From the NCBI GenBank assembly GCA_006969385.1, contig CP030884.1, positions 3,162,001-3,226,000 on the forward strand: a stretch of 64,000 bases of DNA, read 5' to 3'. Position numbers and translations under genes: made by a program. Shown piece by piece: positions 35,601 to 46,482 of the stretch. The first letter of the stretch is position 1; each line of letters starts with the position of its first letter. The DNA is from Planctomycetaceae bacterium (lineage in GTDB: Bacteria > Planctomycetota > Phycisphaerae > UBA1845 > UTPLA1). The notes below the pieces were generated by a model, which saw only the letters and a list, made by a program, of their open reading frames with translations, ran no database searches and was not told the origin of the DNA.

Positions 35601-37765
35601 TGACCGACCGTGAACGATCTGAAGCCTACCGCGGTGCCGCTACCCGCATAGTCGGTCGAGACCAAGCTACGGCCATTTGTTCCAATCGCAACATCCCATG
35701 GCCCCAGTTCCGATCCTGTGATAGTAAATGGCAGGTCCGTGACGTCGCCGCTGTTCAGATCAACTTTGCGCAGATTGGCCGTGGTTCCGGCCACCGAGAT
35801 ATCGCAAACGTACAATGCGTCGTTCGCCTCGGTAATATCCATTCCAAACAGTACGCCGCCGATGTTCCAGCTTGGCAGCGACGTGCCGGTGGAGATATCC
35901 CAGCGCTCGATCGTGCCGCCCTCGGTACTGATGTATAGAACATTTCTTAGCGAATCGTAAACTTGGTCGCTACCTTCAAAAACCGGAATCAGCAACGTGT
36001 CTACGCAATCCGGAAAACTCGTGATGGTTGCCATGAACGGCGCAGTCGGCGCAGTCTCCGGCGCGAAATGTATGCCACTTTCAAGTGTCTCCACCGTCAC
36101 GTAAAATTCGATGGTGTCTTCGCAGTAGTCGGCAGGCAGTTGCCCCGTATATAAATCATCGCCGTTTTCGATCAGCGGCGCACTTTGATAAGTATCGCCG
36201 TTGATACTGAAGAAGAGCGTTGCCGACCCGGGAACGATGGTCTGCTCCGTCACTATCTGCACGAAGAACTCGTTGGCGTCGTCCAGTTGAAGACTCGATG
36301 GTACACCGTTCGGGAATGCAATGGTCACGTCCGGAATTTCATTCGTGGCCACCGTCAGACGGTAGAACTGAGGCATGGTCGGTGCGTCGGATTCTCCCAC
36401 CACAACATAGTAGTCGCCCGCATCGACAACAACGTCGAGTGCTTCATCCCCACCTGCAACAGACTGGTCTGAGTCAAACAATAAAGTCGAACCATCCGCC
36501 GCAAATAATGCCAGATCGAGATCGGCCGATACTTGCGAGTTGGTCGGGTCGCCCGAACAACAGGCCATCGATGTGCTGGGGCATGTTTGCATTCCAGTCG
36601 AGTAAGCGATGCCTCGTGCTTCTACCGCGACCCTTAAGAGCGATCGTTCCGCCATGCTGATCAGAAAGTAATCACGATCGCCATCACCATCGATACTCAA
36701 TTGGGACGCCGAATTGGTGCTCGGCGGCGGTATGTCGCCCAGTGTGACGGTCGCGCCTTGGTTGATTGGGCTAATTTGTGTCGCCGCTAAGGCGGTGTCG
36801 TTCGGCTCAAACGGATCACCGTAATGACTTTGCGCTCCCAAGATGTCGTCGTGCTGTGGCCCGTCATACGCAAGCGACACAAACGGTTCCATCAACTTGG
36901 TATTGTTCTGTGGACACGAGTGCAGAAGTCCCATCCCGTGCCCGTGTTCGTGTGCGATTGTATTTCTCAACCAAAGTGAGTCGTCGCTCATGTCTTCATA
37001 GAAACTATCGCCGGTATCAAACACCATATCACCGTCATCGGGAAAGGTGTTATATGCGACCACGCTATTGGTGCCGTCCAGCGGTTTGCCGCCGATACGT
37101 ACATCGCCGCGCACACCTAAAACTCCCGCGTTTAGGTTCATCGCGGCGCCGTCATCGTTGGGCTCGTAAACAAATGTGATGCCGCAGACGATACTCCAGC
37201 GATCAAATGCGGCCTGAAAAATCGGAAGCCATTGCGCTTCACTGCCGTACAGCCCGTTCATCCAAGCATGAAAGTCGTTAACGCCTGCCGGAAAGTTCAC
37301 CTCGGCAATCGCCGGTATCTCTGTCCCATCGGGTGGAAAGCTATACGTCAGTACGATCGGGTCGCCCGCCATGCCTGTATTCATGTTCGTGGCTGTGGTC
37401 GACCAGCGTGGCACTTGAAAGAATCGCTCTTGCCCGAGACCGAGTTGAATTCGAGTGTTTGCCATTACGTGGTCGGGCGTTCCAGGGGCAAAGCAGAATG
37501 CGACACGGCTCTTAGCAATCGTCGGTGCAACCGATTTTGGCGATTCCGGCGTTTCTGCCAAGACACCTACAACGATGTCCTCGACCTGCTTCTCAATTGT
37601 GGTGCGATTCGACCCGCGGTCTTCAACATTTGATATACCGTTTCCTGAGTTATGGAAATCGACAACTGGGTTTGAATCCCCAGATGTCGAAGCGGTCTGA
37701 GTAGGTAAGCTGAAAATAATTACGATTGGTAGGCTTGCGAAGATTGCTGCGATTAGGCGCGGCAT
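32621..37765 (-). CDS. Giant secreted matrixin-like metalloprotease with propeller-like repeats, TSP3-type calcium repeats and dockerin-like C-terminus
   Basis: About 1,714 residues. A signal peptide (MPRLIAAIFASLPIVIIFSL) starts at the ATG after GAGG. The protease domain holds FDRWSIVCGITFVYEPNDDG and the zinc motif HEHGHGMGLLH (about residue 271, HExxHxxGxxH), with a downstream Met in KLMEPF. Next come a PPC-like domain (FEPNDT..., about 330-450), two similar blocks of Ig-like plus YVTN/propeller-like repeats (about 520-900 and 960-1300; parallel FYVTVETLESGIHFAPE and FYFTAEGEAAGEVVFPS), DCNNNGIDD / DCNQNMIPDECEEDCNNNG calcium repeats (1312-1392), a ~200-residue beta domain, more DCNENGIPDECD repeats, and a C-terminal LGDLNCDLSTDLLDVPLFVD / ADLNNDGDRNGGDLPVFVDV dockerin-like pair. 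Probably a surface or secreted polymer-degrading enzyme; substrate unknown. Confidence 0.88.
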   Translation of the reverse strand: MPRLIAAIFASLPIVIIFSLPTQTASTSGDSNPVVDFHNSGNGISNVEDRGSNRTTIEKQVEDIVVGVLAETPESPKSVAPTIAKSRVAFCFAPGTPDHVMANTRIQLGLGQERFFQVPRWSTTATNMNTGMAGDPIVLTYSFPPDGTEIPAIAEVNFPAGVNDFHAWMNGLYGSEAQWLPIFQAAFDRWSIVCGITFVYEPNDDGAAMNLNAGVLGVRGDVRIGGKPLDGTNSVVAYNTFPDDGDMVFDTGDSFYEDMSDDSLWLRNTIAHEHGHGMGLLHSCPQNNTKLMEPFVSLAYDGPQHDDILGAQSHYGDPFEPNDTALAATQISPINQGATVTLGDIPPPSTNSASQLSIDGDGDRDYFLISMAERSLLRVAVEARGIAYSTGMQTCPSTSMACCSGDPTNSQVSADLDLALFAADGSTLLFDSDQSVAGGDEALDVVVDAGDYYVVVGESDAPTMPQFYRLTVATNEIPDVTIAFPNGVPSSLQLDDANEFFVQIVTEQTIVPGSATLFFSINGDTYQSAPLIENGDDLYTGQLPADYCEDTIEFYVTVETLESGIHFAPETAPTAPFMATITSFPDCVDTLLIPVFEGSDQVYDSLRNVLYISTEGGTIERWDISTGTSLPSWNIGGVLFGMDITEANDALYVCDISVAGTTANLRKVDLNSGDVTDLPFTITGSELGPWDVAIGTNGRSLVSTDYAGSGTAVGFRSFTVGQDVITPRNDITSVRKRTTFRRSGDRRRIVMLQGSSSSGPVNIYDAERDIISGEYSAGESVGDSVSSVNRNGQRVALNLRNGVRMLRESLATETIVTGYRGGILYDPNEDLFYGVDDDADEVAVVNANTNEELYRVDIGADVDFARRFDRGELSITADRQWLFLSMEDGVQQIRMNRPESRILVIRDELPLIVKPNSPLPYNVRILEHNDALVPGSATIHVRVGAGEFQSLPLIDIGGGEYSTTLPGVQCGEVIQFYFTAEGEAAGEVVFPSTGAASPYAFTPNSPLDCRNPLRLPLDLSMDVVHDSSRNRVYMTTSTGYLERLDLATGRLLDPIPIGQSLRGMDITPDYQFLYICERMMPASGLGTVYKLNLATNTWIEITYSPSQTESAPFDLVVLDNNIAIFSTFAQWDVPLRQIDLTTDQQSVRFDLPEFDSPAYVERSADRGTLLIVDGSSNPDWVRVYDPDLDGIIASDQVPTFGDISDIAVSRDGNQLATTDNLDMTIRDRMLTDIADLVGPRGAIAYDPVRNLLYRCDDLADQIRIYSTITFDQVSPLPAGADIPPSNGQLHVSDDGRLLFAKTDSRLQMVAVPAGDCNNNGIDDVEELAEGLAIDCNGNLRPDSCELENDCNQNMIPDECEEDCNNNGIADECDLTDGTASDCDANGQLDECQLDPDDISQWLNQLTFYHPDITSLVPSRFDFSDGAVGTRILDGGNNMYDNGNRLDTNRMNDIEYTNNTIAHGDEAFGPGSLYFTAKFDGIFALAVLGMDISLFEIDGGLGADGNGFVDDATIPITVNNSEFTLFVKRVWGAGVPSVNHLVIVPGDGEQVFRIVSTNTNNDDDSFYQLDGIDRLFYILVAQEGGLYLDDETATAIGLEFIQRLNLAATDCNENVALDSCETDCNENGIPDECDIADGTSDDLDGNGIPDNCPDFELGDLNCDLSTDLLDVPLFVDALVRPSSFSGCYIQLADLNNDGDRNGGDLPVFVDVLLGN

Positions 37766-38121
37766 GGAGACTGCCTCGATTAAAAAAAATTTAATGTGTG
37801 GGCACGGCCTAAAGATCATCTGCGTTGCCCGGTCCCTCAACAATACAGACGTGTCGATTGTACGAATCGCCACATCGGTTTGCAATGAATCGGTCCTCCC
37901 CCCTTGTAAACGCGCTGAGTGTGAATGGATGATAGTTTGATTGCGTAGTTATTTCTACGAGTGATTAAGCAAGTTAAGGAGGATATTCGCCGGCGATGTT
38001 GCAACAGTTCAGACCTAGATGCGTCGCAACAATGAAAAAAGCCGCTTCCCCAGTCGGGAATGCGGCTCTCAATTCATTCAGAAAATTGCGGCGCTACGCC
38101 AATTAGGGTTTCGCAGTTAAT
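37766..38121. other. 356-bp spacer with the ppdK terminator, no gene seen
   Basis: Contains the presumed promoter region of the giant protease gene and, at 38035-38066, a terminator for ppdK. No coding frame with a start site or protein character was found. Confidence 0.6.
38035..38066 (-). terminator. Rho-independent terminator of ppdK
   Basis: Read on the minus strand, GCCGC-ATTCCC / GGGAA-GCGGC forms a stem with one bulged base, followed by six T residues (the A-run at 38035-38040). Confidence 0.8.
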
Positions 38122-41139
<3,018 letters not shown>

Positions 41140-41403
41140 GCCGTCGTTGCTCCTTGCAGCTTTTGTTGATCATCCCTGCACCCGCCGTGTGGTGGTTTAT
41201 CGAAATTGCCGTCATACCACGTGGGGCGAATGTGGGATTGGTACGTTCTGGCGTAGCGCCTGTTCGCGCGCAATGTCGAATTAAACGGTCACAAACCGGC
41301 GCGCGAATTCCTCAAACGCTTGCAACCGAAGACCGACGGGAGCGGTCTTGCAAAATGCTTTTAGCAAGCCACACAAGGTAGGTCGCAACGGCGTAACTGT
41401 CAA

Positions 41404-41934
41404 TCAAAATGCGGGTGCGCCGCGCTCGTCGTGCAGTTCTCGAAACGCCAGCGGGAACCAAGGTGTGAATCGCTGCGGTGTGGTGCGTAATTCCTCGGCC
41501 ACGGCGGCGGGGGATTTCCAACCGAACGCGTCGATTTCTTTGGGATTTGGTCGCGGGGGGCCATCAAAGCGGCCCGTGAGGATATGCAGAAACTCACGCT
41601 CGGTCAGACCGCTGGCGGTATCGTGAGCATCGTAGATGAGGGTTCTTTGCACGGAGAGCGGGCAGGTGAAGCCGAACTCTTCGGCCAGACGGCGCTCGGC
41701 GGCGTCGGTCACTGTTTCACCGGGGCGCGGATGGCCGCAGCAGGTGTTGGACCAGAGCCCGCCAAAATGGTATTTCACCCGCGCCCGCCGTTGCAGCAGC
41801 AACGCGCCCGCTTTGTTATAGACAAATATCGAAAAAGCTCGATGCAACTGACCGCCGTTTTGATGGGCAGCGAGTTTTTCAGCCGTGCCGATCTCGCGGT
41901 CGTTTTCGTCGACGAGGATGACGTGTTCGGTCAT
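41404..41934 (-). CDS. idi: Isopentenyl-diphosphate delta-isomerase, type 1
   Basis: The 176-residue Nudix-fold protein shows VILVDENDREIGTAEKLAAH, LHRAFSIFVYNKAGALLLQR, the active-site Cys in WSNTCCGHPRPGET and the acidic metal site AAERRLAEEFGF, followed by EREFLHILTGRFDG. It interconverts isopentenyl and dimethylallyl diphosphate for isoprenoid synthesis in the cytosol. Length matches bacterial type 1 enzymes. It follows ppdK's promoter region on the same strand but 264 bp upstream of it, so it is probably separate. Confidence 0.96.
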   Translation of the reverse strand: MTEHVILVDENDREIGTAEKLAAHQNGGQLHRAFSIFVYNKAGALLLQRRARVKYHFGGLWSNTCCGHPRPGETVTDAAERRLAEEFGFTCPLSVQRTLIYDAHDTASGLTEREFLHILTGRFDGPPRPNPKEIDAFGWKSPAAVAEELRTTPQRFTPWFPLAFRELHDERGAPAF

Positions 41935-42010
41935 AGCGGAATAATAGGCGTTTGGCTCAGATTCAGATAATTCGAGCGGCTAAGCGGGTTGATCGGGTAG
42001 AATTATCGCG

Positions 42011-42538
42011 ATGGATGAGATTCGAGACATGCTCGCCGAGGCGGACCGGTCGCGCAACGCCGGATTGCTGCAACGGGCGCGCCATCTGCTGGCGACAGCT
42101 CAGGGGCAACTTCAAGCGACGAGCGAACCCGAACTGCGCGTACTCGTTTTGCAGAAGCTGGCAAGGGTTCATCGTGATTTGAACAATCTGCCCGAGGCAT
42201 TGCAGTGCTATGAGGCGGCGGTTGCGGCATGTCGCGGATTGAATCGAGCCGCGCAACTGGCCAACCTGATCCGCCACGTCGGCGATGTACTCGTCGACGA
42301 CGGCCGTCTTGACGAAGCAAAGCTAATGTACGCTGAAGCGCTCGCGACAATTCAGAATAGCGACGAGCGGCAGCCGCTGATACTGGCCAATTGCCTGCGC
42401 TCGTGTGCGTTACTGTTCGAAAAAACAGGCCGGGAATCGGAGGCCATCCCCATGTGGCGGGAAGCTCGGACCATTTATTCGCAATGCGCGATTGAAGAAG
42501 GCGTCGCGGAGTGCGACCGGCATCTTGAAGAGTTTTAG
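42011..42538 (+). CDS. Small tetratricopeptide-repeat protein
   Basis: The 175-residue all-helical protein contains about three to four TPR-like repeats: ELRVLVLQKLARVHRDLNNL followed by PEALQCYEAAVAACRGL, then IRHVGDVLVDDGRLDEAKLM and CALLFEKTGRESEAIPMWRE. There is no signal peptide or membrane segment, so it is cytosolic and probably a protein-binding adaptor. It starts at the ATG 42011, 76 bp from the divergent idi start. The partner is unknown. Confidence 0.8.
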   Translation: MDEIRDMLAEADRSRNAGLLQRARHLLATAQGQLQATSEPELRVLVLQKLARVHRDLNNLPEALQCYEAAVAACRGLNRAAQLANLIRHVGDVLVDDGRLDEAKLMYAEALATIQNSDERQPLILANCLRSCALLFEKTGRESEAIPMWREARTIYSQCAIEEGVAECDRHLEEF

Positions 42539-42573
42539 AAAAAGGGCCCGATCGTTACTAACGACCGGGCCCT
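42539..42573. terminator. Hairpin between the convergent TPR and HNH genes
   Basis: AAGGGCCCG-A-TCGTT pairs with AACGA-C-CGGGCCCTT. On the minus strand it is followed by a T-run (A-run 42539-42543), so it terminates the HNH gene and probably also the TPR gene. Confidence 0.85.
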
Positions 42574-42597
42574 TCGACGTGGTCAAGACTCTTAGAC

Positions 42598-43227
42598 TTA
42601 CTTCAGTTCAACCGACCAGTATGCGTTATCCAAAAACGCCTTCCAACTCGCGTAGCGATTGTCCGCCAGTTTGATGGAAATGGACGGATTGCGCTTGGGC
42701 TTGGCCGGCGGTCGAATCAAATGCATGTTCGCTTGCTTGGGCGTGCGACCACCCTTCTTGATATTGCACTTGACGCAGGCGCACACGATATTTTCCCACG
42801 TGGCCGGGCCGCCTTGGCTGCGCGGCACCACGTGGTCGAGCGACAACTCACTGGTTGGAAACTTATTGCCGCAATACTGACAGCGATTGTTGTCGCGCGC
42901 GAACAAGTTGCGACGGTTGAACTTCACCTGCTGACGGGGCAAGCGATCGTACACCGCCAACCGAATAATCCGCGGCACGGCGATATCGAAACGCACCGTC
43001 TTGATCCAATCATGTTCGTCGGGTTCAAATTCGCGCGCAAGCTGGCTGAGATCGCACCACTCGGCAAAGTCGTACGAGATATATTGACCGTTATCAACGT
43101 GCACGACTTCGGCGAGCTCTTTGAAGAGCATACTGAAGGCGCGCCGGACGTTAACGATCCGAAGTGCGAGGTAGTTCCGGTTCAAAACCAGAACGTTCAA
43201 AGATGTCGACTGCGGCTGGGCAATCAC
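42598..43227 (-). CDS. HNH endonuclease family protein
   Basis: About 209 residues: LNVLVLNRNYLALRIVNVRR near the start, and the HNH nuclease module CQYCGNKFPTSELSLDHVVP with RSQGGPATWENIVCACVKCN and IKKGGRTPKQANMHL (two CxxC zinc pairs and the HVVP catalytic His region). This family (RRNLFARDNNRCQYCG type) is widespread in bacteria, mostly as stand-alone nucleases of unclear role. The GTG at 43227 is chosen since GGGAGGGAA lies 8 bases upstream and the product then starts VIAQPQSTSLNVLVLNRNYL as in relatives; the ATG at 43377 would add an arginine-rich leader. Confidence 0.88.
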   Translation of the reverse strand: MIAQPQSTSLNVLVLNRNYLALRIVNVRRAFSMLFKELAEVVHVDNGQYISYDFAEWCDLSQLAREFEPDEHDWIKTVRFDIAVPRIIRLAVYDRLPRQQVKFNRRNLFARDNNRCQYCGNKFPTSELSLDHVVPRSQGGPATWENIVCACVKCNIKKGGRTPKQANMHLIRPPAKPKRNPSISIKLADNRYASWKAFLDNAYWSVELK

Positions 43228-43784
43228 TGGAGATTCCCTCCCGCCGGTCGGGCGCGTTCGCAATCCGTTGCCGTCGAAAATGCGAATGCGGCCTCTCCGG
43301 GCAATCCATTCGATTTCTTTCGCCACGACCGTATTACGATTATGCATAATAATATGGGGCGAATGGGCGAGTCGCAAGCGAAGGGCGTTTTAAGGGTTTG
43401 TTAAGAGGAGGTTATCGGGAATTTGTGGGGAGGCTTGTGGCTTGCGGAGCGGGGAAAGTGAAAAGTGAACGAGGCAAAGTTGAAGTCGAGGGGGATGCGA
43501 ACGTTGGAAGTTGGAATCATGTCGAATTCGTAGGGGCACGCGATCTCTGGGTTTATTGTTACTTGAGGTCGCGTAAGAAAGTAAGCAAAAAACGACATTT
43601 GTATTAAACAGTCGACCCGTCGATAAAAAATGTCCGCGGACGATCAGTTCTTCCTTGTGACGGCCGAGCCGCGGCCTGTGGCCGCATGTTCATTTAGCGT
43701 TCGAAGGCAAGCCGCTCAACTGACGCGCACGCTGTCAATTCGCATAACGCGCGCTATCAATCCGCTTTCCTCACGCCCATGCCC
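43228..43784. other. 557-bp spacer with low-complexity purine-rich DNA and a short palindrome; no gene supported
   Basis: The part around 43450-43500 is repetitive purine-rich DNA (GGGAAAGTGAAAAGTGAACG), similar in style to DNA near 63615-63650. At 43668-43688 a GCCGCGGCCTGTGGCCGCAT palindrome matches the one at 32146-32166. A 69-codon frame at 43398-43607 has no family character and is not called. Confidence 0.6.
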
Positions 43785-44261
43785 TCAAACCGCCATCTGA
43801 ATCCCACGTCCACACTCCGGGCAGCGCCCGCAATCCAGACTGGCACGCAAATCGAACCCGCAGCCCAGGCAAATGCCCGGTCGGGTCTTGCGTAGGAACA
43901 GCGAAACGAGAAAGCCCGCCAATAACCCGCTGGCACCGAGCAGCACTTGCTCGTTGGCGTGGTCTTCCAAAAACACGATGCCCGGCACCGCAAAGAACAA
44001 CGCGATCACGCCCGTCATCAGGCCGACCAGCACCCGTCGATACTTGCGGTCGATATTCTGAAACAACCGTCGCGGTCGGCGAAAGTTCGCAATCGTGACG
44101 ACGAACGAACTGGCCAAAATGCAAAACCCGAACGCCAACCCCGCGTCGATCGACTCCATCAGCGACTCGCTCAGCGGCACGTTGTTCTGCATCAGGCGAT
44201 AGACGAACAAACCGATGATGCCAATAAACGGTAGGGCGGTGCCGATGGTGAAGCGGATCAT
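43785..44261 (-). CDS. Four-helix membrane protein with C-terminal CPECG zinc ribbon (last gene of the Cys-domain operon)
   Basis: The 158-residue protein has four predicted membrane segments in two pairs (TIGTALPFIGIIGLFVYRLM, LAFGFCILASSFVVTIANF, VLVGLMTGVIALFFAVPGIV, VLLGASGLLAGFLVSLFL) and a C-terminal zinc ribbon CLGCGFDLRASLDCGRCPEC. The ATG overlaps the stop of the upstream paralogue gene by 4 bp (ATGA), so it is translationally coupled to it. Nothing in it resembles the Cys-domain paralogues, but its position suggests it belongs to the same system. Function unknown. Confidence 0.75.
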   Translation of the reverse strand: MIRFTIGTALPFIGIIGLFVYRLMQNNVPLSESLMESIDAGLAFGFCILASSFVVTIANFRRPRRLFQNIDRKYRRVLVGLMTGVIALFFAVPGIVFLEDHANEQVLLGASGLLAGFLVSLFLRKTRPGICLGCGFDLRASLDCGRCPECGRGIQMAV

Positions 44262-44914
44262 GGTTGGCCTCCATCTACGTTCTTGTCATGCAATTCGGCT
44301 ATATCAGATGGATCGAATTTAGCCGAAGTCTTAATCGCTTGCTCTTGTTCTAACAAATCTTGGGTAATCGGGCTGAATATGGTGGCTGGCTGTTGACCGG
44401 GGCGATAGGGAACAGTTACCGGCATCGTGAATGGTCGCATATTAAGATTTACCGCGGCCCCCCAAACTATACCACCGACAGGTAGCGTTGCTGGTGGAGG
44501 CGTAGGCGTCACTAAGCGGGCTAATCTTGCGAACGGCTCAAACCGCTTCACCCGTGCTCCAACCCGTCCACTCAGCCCGAACGTTACTCCGCTCAGCAAC
44601 ATCGCAAACCCCGCCGCTAAACCACCAAGGCCCCACGCCATTCGTTGCCGCAATTTGCGCAGACCAACGGGGCAATTCTGCGTTATCAACGTGCCGTCGG
44701 ACCTTTGATACGCTCTGATACATGTCGCGCCTTCTCGGTTAGCAAGAATCGCGTTTGCCTCGTCATCGCTCATGCCGATGAGGTTGTACACGTTCTTTTC
44801 GCATTGACCGCACAAGCGCACGCGCTCGTCACCTTGCATCGCATTCCATTCGACGCTACACGGAGCAGCGATCGTGAGATGAGTAAGCGGTGTATTGCGG
44901 CTGCTATGCTTCAT
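44258..44914 (-). CDS. Cys-domain membrane protein, paralogue 4
   Basis: The 218-residue protein has an N-terminal Cys module: IAAPCSVEWNAMQGDERVRL, CGQCEKNVYNLIGMSDDEAN, ATCIRAYQRSDGTLITQNCP. Five Cys fall at conserved positions. A basic patch (LRKLRQRMAW), one membrane helix (GLGGLAAGFAMLLSGVTFGL), a juxtamembrane RVKRFEPFARLARLVTP and a ~75-residue Pro-rich tail with a predicted extracytoplasmic location follow. The tail differs from its paralogues. ATGA overlap with the gene before and after. The Cys module resembles one I recall at the N-terminus of many Bacteroidota and Acidobacteriota proteins; its role is unknown. Metal or Fe-S binding is possible. Confidence 0.8.
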   Translation of the reverse strand: MKHSSRNTPLTHLTIAAPCSVEWNAMQGDERVRLCGQCEKNVYNLIGMSDDEANAILANREGATCIRAYQRSDGTLITQNCPVGLRKLRQRMAWGLGGLAAGFAMLLSGVTFGLSGRVGARVKRFEPFARLARLVTPTPPPATLPVGGIVWGAAVNLNMRPFTMPVTVPYRPGQQPATIFSPITQDLLEQEQAIKTSAKFDPSDIAELHDKNVDGGQP

Positions 44915-45573
44915 GGGGTGTCCCTCGCGTCAAACGAAATGGGATACTCGGGAATTTCCGTGTCATCGGTCGTGTTTGGGGATCGCAGTTTGAATTTGCC
45001 GTCTTTGTCTTTGTAAAAGGGATCGACCGGAATCTTGGATTGTCCCAAAGGTTGCCTGGTCATTCGTCCTGCTAGTTTTCTTAACCTTGCACGTTCACTT
45101 GCTGTCAACGGCGTAGCGGGAGCGGCGGAACCCCTGACAACGCCACATCCAAATAAAGGCGGCGGAGGTGGATTGACGATCCTTGCCAGCCGTGCGAACG
45201 GCTCAAACCGCTTCACCCGCGCGCCGAAGCGCCCGCTCAGCCCAAACGTCACGCTACTTAACAGCATCACAAACCCTGCCGCCAAGCCACCAAGGCCCCA
45301 CGCCATCCGCTGCCGCATCTTGCGCAGGCCGACGGGGCAATTCTGCGTCATCAACGTGCCGTCGGACCGTTGGTAAGCCTGAATGCAGGCTTTTCCTTCA
45401 TGCTGCGTCAACAATTCGGCGGCTTCGTCATCGTCCATGCCGATGAGGTTGTAAACGTTCTTCTCGCATTGGCCGCAATACCGCACGCGGTCATCGCCTT
45501 CCATCGCGCTCCATTCGACGCTGCAAGGGGCGGCGATGCGGGCATTCTGCAATATGTTCAATGAAGTTTGCAT
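44911..45573 (-). CDS. Cys-domain membrane protein, paralogue 3
   Basis: 220 residues with the same plan as the 44258-44914 protein: IAAPCSVEWSAMEGDDRVRY, CGQCEKNVYNLIGMDDDEAA, KACIQAYQRSDGTLMTQNCP, a basic LRKMRQRMAW, one membrane helix (GLGGLAAGFVMLLSSVTFGL), then RVKRFEPFARLARIVNP. The two are close paralogues up to here. The tail beyond is different, longer and charged (LTASERARLRKLAGRMTRQP). The gene overlaps the upstream gene by 16 bp with its own AAGG site, and the downstream one by 4 bp. Confidence 0.8.
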   Translation of the reverse strand: MQTSLNILQNARIAAPCSVEWSAMEGDDRVRYCGQCEKNVYNLIGMDDDEAAELLTQHEGKACIQAYQRSDGTLMTQNCPVGLRKMRQRMAWGLGGLAAGFVMLLSSVTFGLSGRFGARVKRFEPFARLARIVNPPPPPLFGCGVVRGSAAPATPLTASERARLRKLAGRMTRQPLGQSKIPVDPFYKDKDGKFKLRSPNTTDDTEIPEYPISFDARDTP

Positions 45574-45956
45574 ACACGGACCCTTGCAATTTGAGCATTG
45601 ATAATGTCTAGGTCGGACGGCGGAGTCATAACAAGATCGAATGTATAAACGGTATTCTGGGGTGTACGAAACTGATACCGCATGAATTTCTTTAAATCCT
45701 CCATGCCCTCAAACGGCTGCATCGAGCAGCGCAAATGCGATTGACACCACATCGGATGAGCATCTGCGCGATTCAGGCTGACAGCAAGTAAGACGGCGAA
45801 GGAAACGCCGAGCCAACCCATCGTCCACGCGAGATGTCGCCGCCGTTGCCGAAGTCCGTCGATTCCGTCAGTAACGATTGCGGTCCTCGATGCAAAACCC
45901 ATGTCGTCATCACAATAACCATCTTGGATATCATTTTGATGTTGCACTTCATTCAT
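45558..45956 (-). CDS. Operon member related to the Cys-domain family but lacking the Cys module
   Basis: About 132 residues. It keeps the later part of the family plan: a basic segment (GLRQRRRHLAWTMGWLG), one membrane helix (LGVSFAVLLAVSL) and a juxtamembrane CSMQPFEGMEDLKKFMRY similar to the MQPFKWL motif of paralogues 1 and 2. The N-terminus (MNEVQHQNDIQDGYCDDDMG) is short and acidic and has none of the FCGxCEKNVYNL block. It could be a degenerate copy or a specialised partner. The ATG at 45956 overlaps the preceding stop by 8 bp (ATGAATGA); an ATG at 45965 is an alternative. Confidence 0.6.
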   Translation of the reverse strand: MNEVQHQNDIQDGYCDDDMGFASRTAIVTDGIDGLRQRRRHLAWTMGWLGVSFAVLLAVSLNRADAHPMWCQSHLRCSMQPFEGMEDLKKFMRYQFRTPQNTVYTFDLVMTPPSDLDIINAQIARVRVCKLH

Positions 45957-46482
45957 CCGTGGCATCTTCCGTCGTTTCAGTGCTACCACCGCTATTCAAC
46001 GGTACGTTGGTGATGCAAATATCCCCGGCAATCAACATCGGCGGCGGCGCTGGCGCAACTCGATCATATAGCCACTTAAACGGCTGCATATACGTCAACT
46101 GCGGTTGCCCGTACCATTCGCGATTTCGCCCCCGCGAAAGCGTCGCCGTCAGCAACACCGCAAACAGTCCGATCACCGCCGCCAGCCCGCGCCGCAACGT
46201 CCGTCGCGCCGCCGCAAGGCCGCGCGGGCAGTCTTCGCTAATCAGTGTGCCGTCGGTTCGTTGGTACAGTCGGACACACAGGTTGCCTTCGTGCTTAAGA
46301 ATGATCGCCTCAGCACCTTCCGTCGGCAGGTTGGTCACGTTGTAAACATTCTTCTCGCAACTGCCGCAAAACCGCACGCGCTCGTCGCCGGTCATGTCGT
46401 TCCAATCGGCGTCGCAGGGCGACGCGATGCGGGCGTTGGCGAGAATGTTCAAGCTGCGATTAGTTTTCGCCATTGTCATCAT
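45949..46482 (-). CDS. Cys-domain membrane protein, paralogue 2
   Basis: 177 residues: IASPCDADWNDMTGDERVRF, CGSCEKNVYNVTNLPTEGAE, NLCVRLYQRTDGTLISEDCP, then RGLAAARRTLRRGLAAVIGL leading into one membrane helix, the juxtamembrane YMQPFKWLYDRVAP, and a short tail. It is closest to paralogue 1, with long near-identical nucleotide stretches, pointing to a recent duplication. The start overlaps the paralogue 1 stop by up to 23 bp (several ATGs, MMTMAK). The C-terminal tail is Thr/Glu/Asp-rich. Confidence 0.8.
   Translation of the reverse strand: MMTMAKTNRSLNILANARIASPCDADWNDMTGDERVRFCGSCEKNVYNVTNLPTEGAEAIILKHEGNLCVRLYQRTDGTLISEDCPRGLAAARRTLRRGLAAVIGLFAVLLTATLSRGRNREWYGQPQLTYMQPFKWLYDRVAPAPPPMLIAGDICITNVPLNSGGSTETTEDATDE

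Noticed and set aside
43398..43607. 69-codon plus-strand frame
   Set aside because: Lies in low-complexity purine-rich spacer DNA with no protein character.
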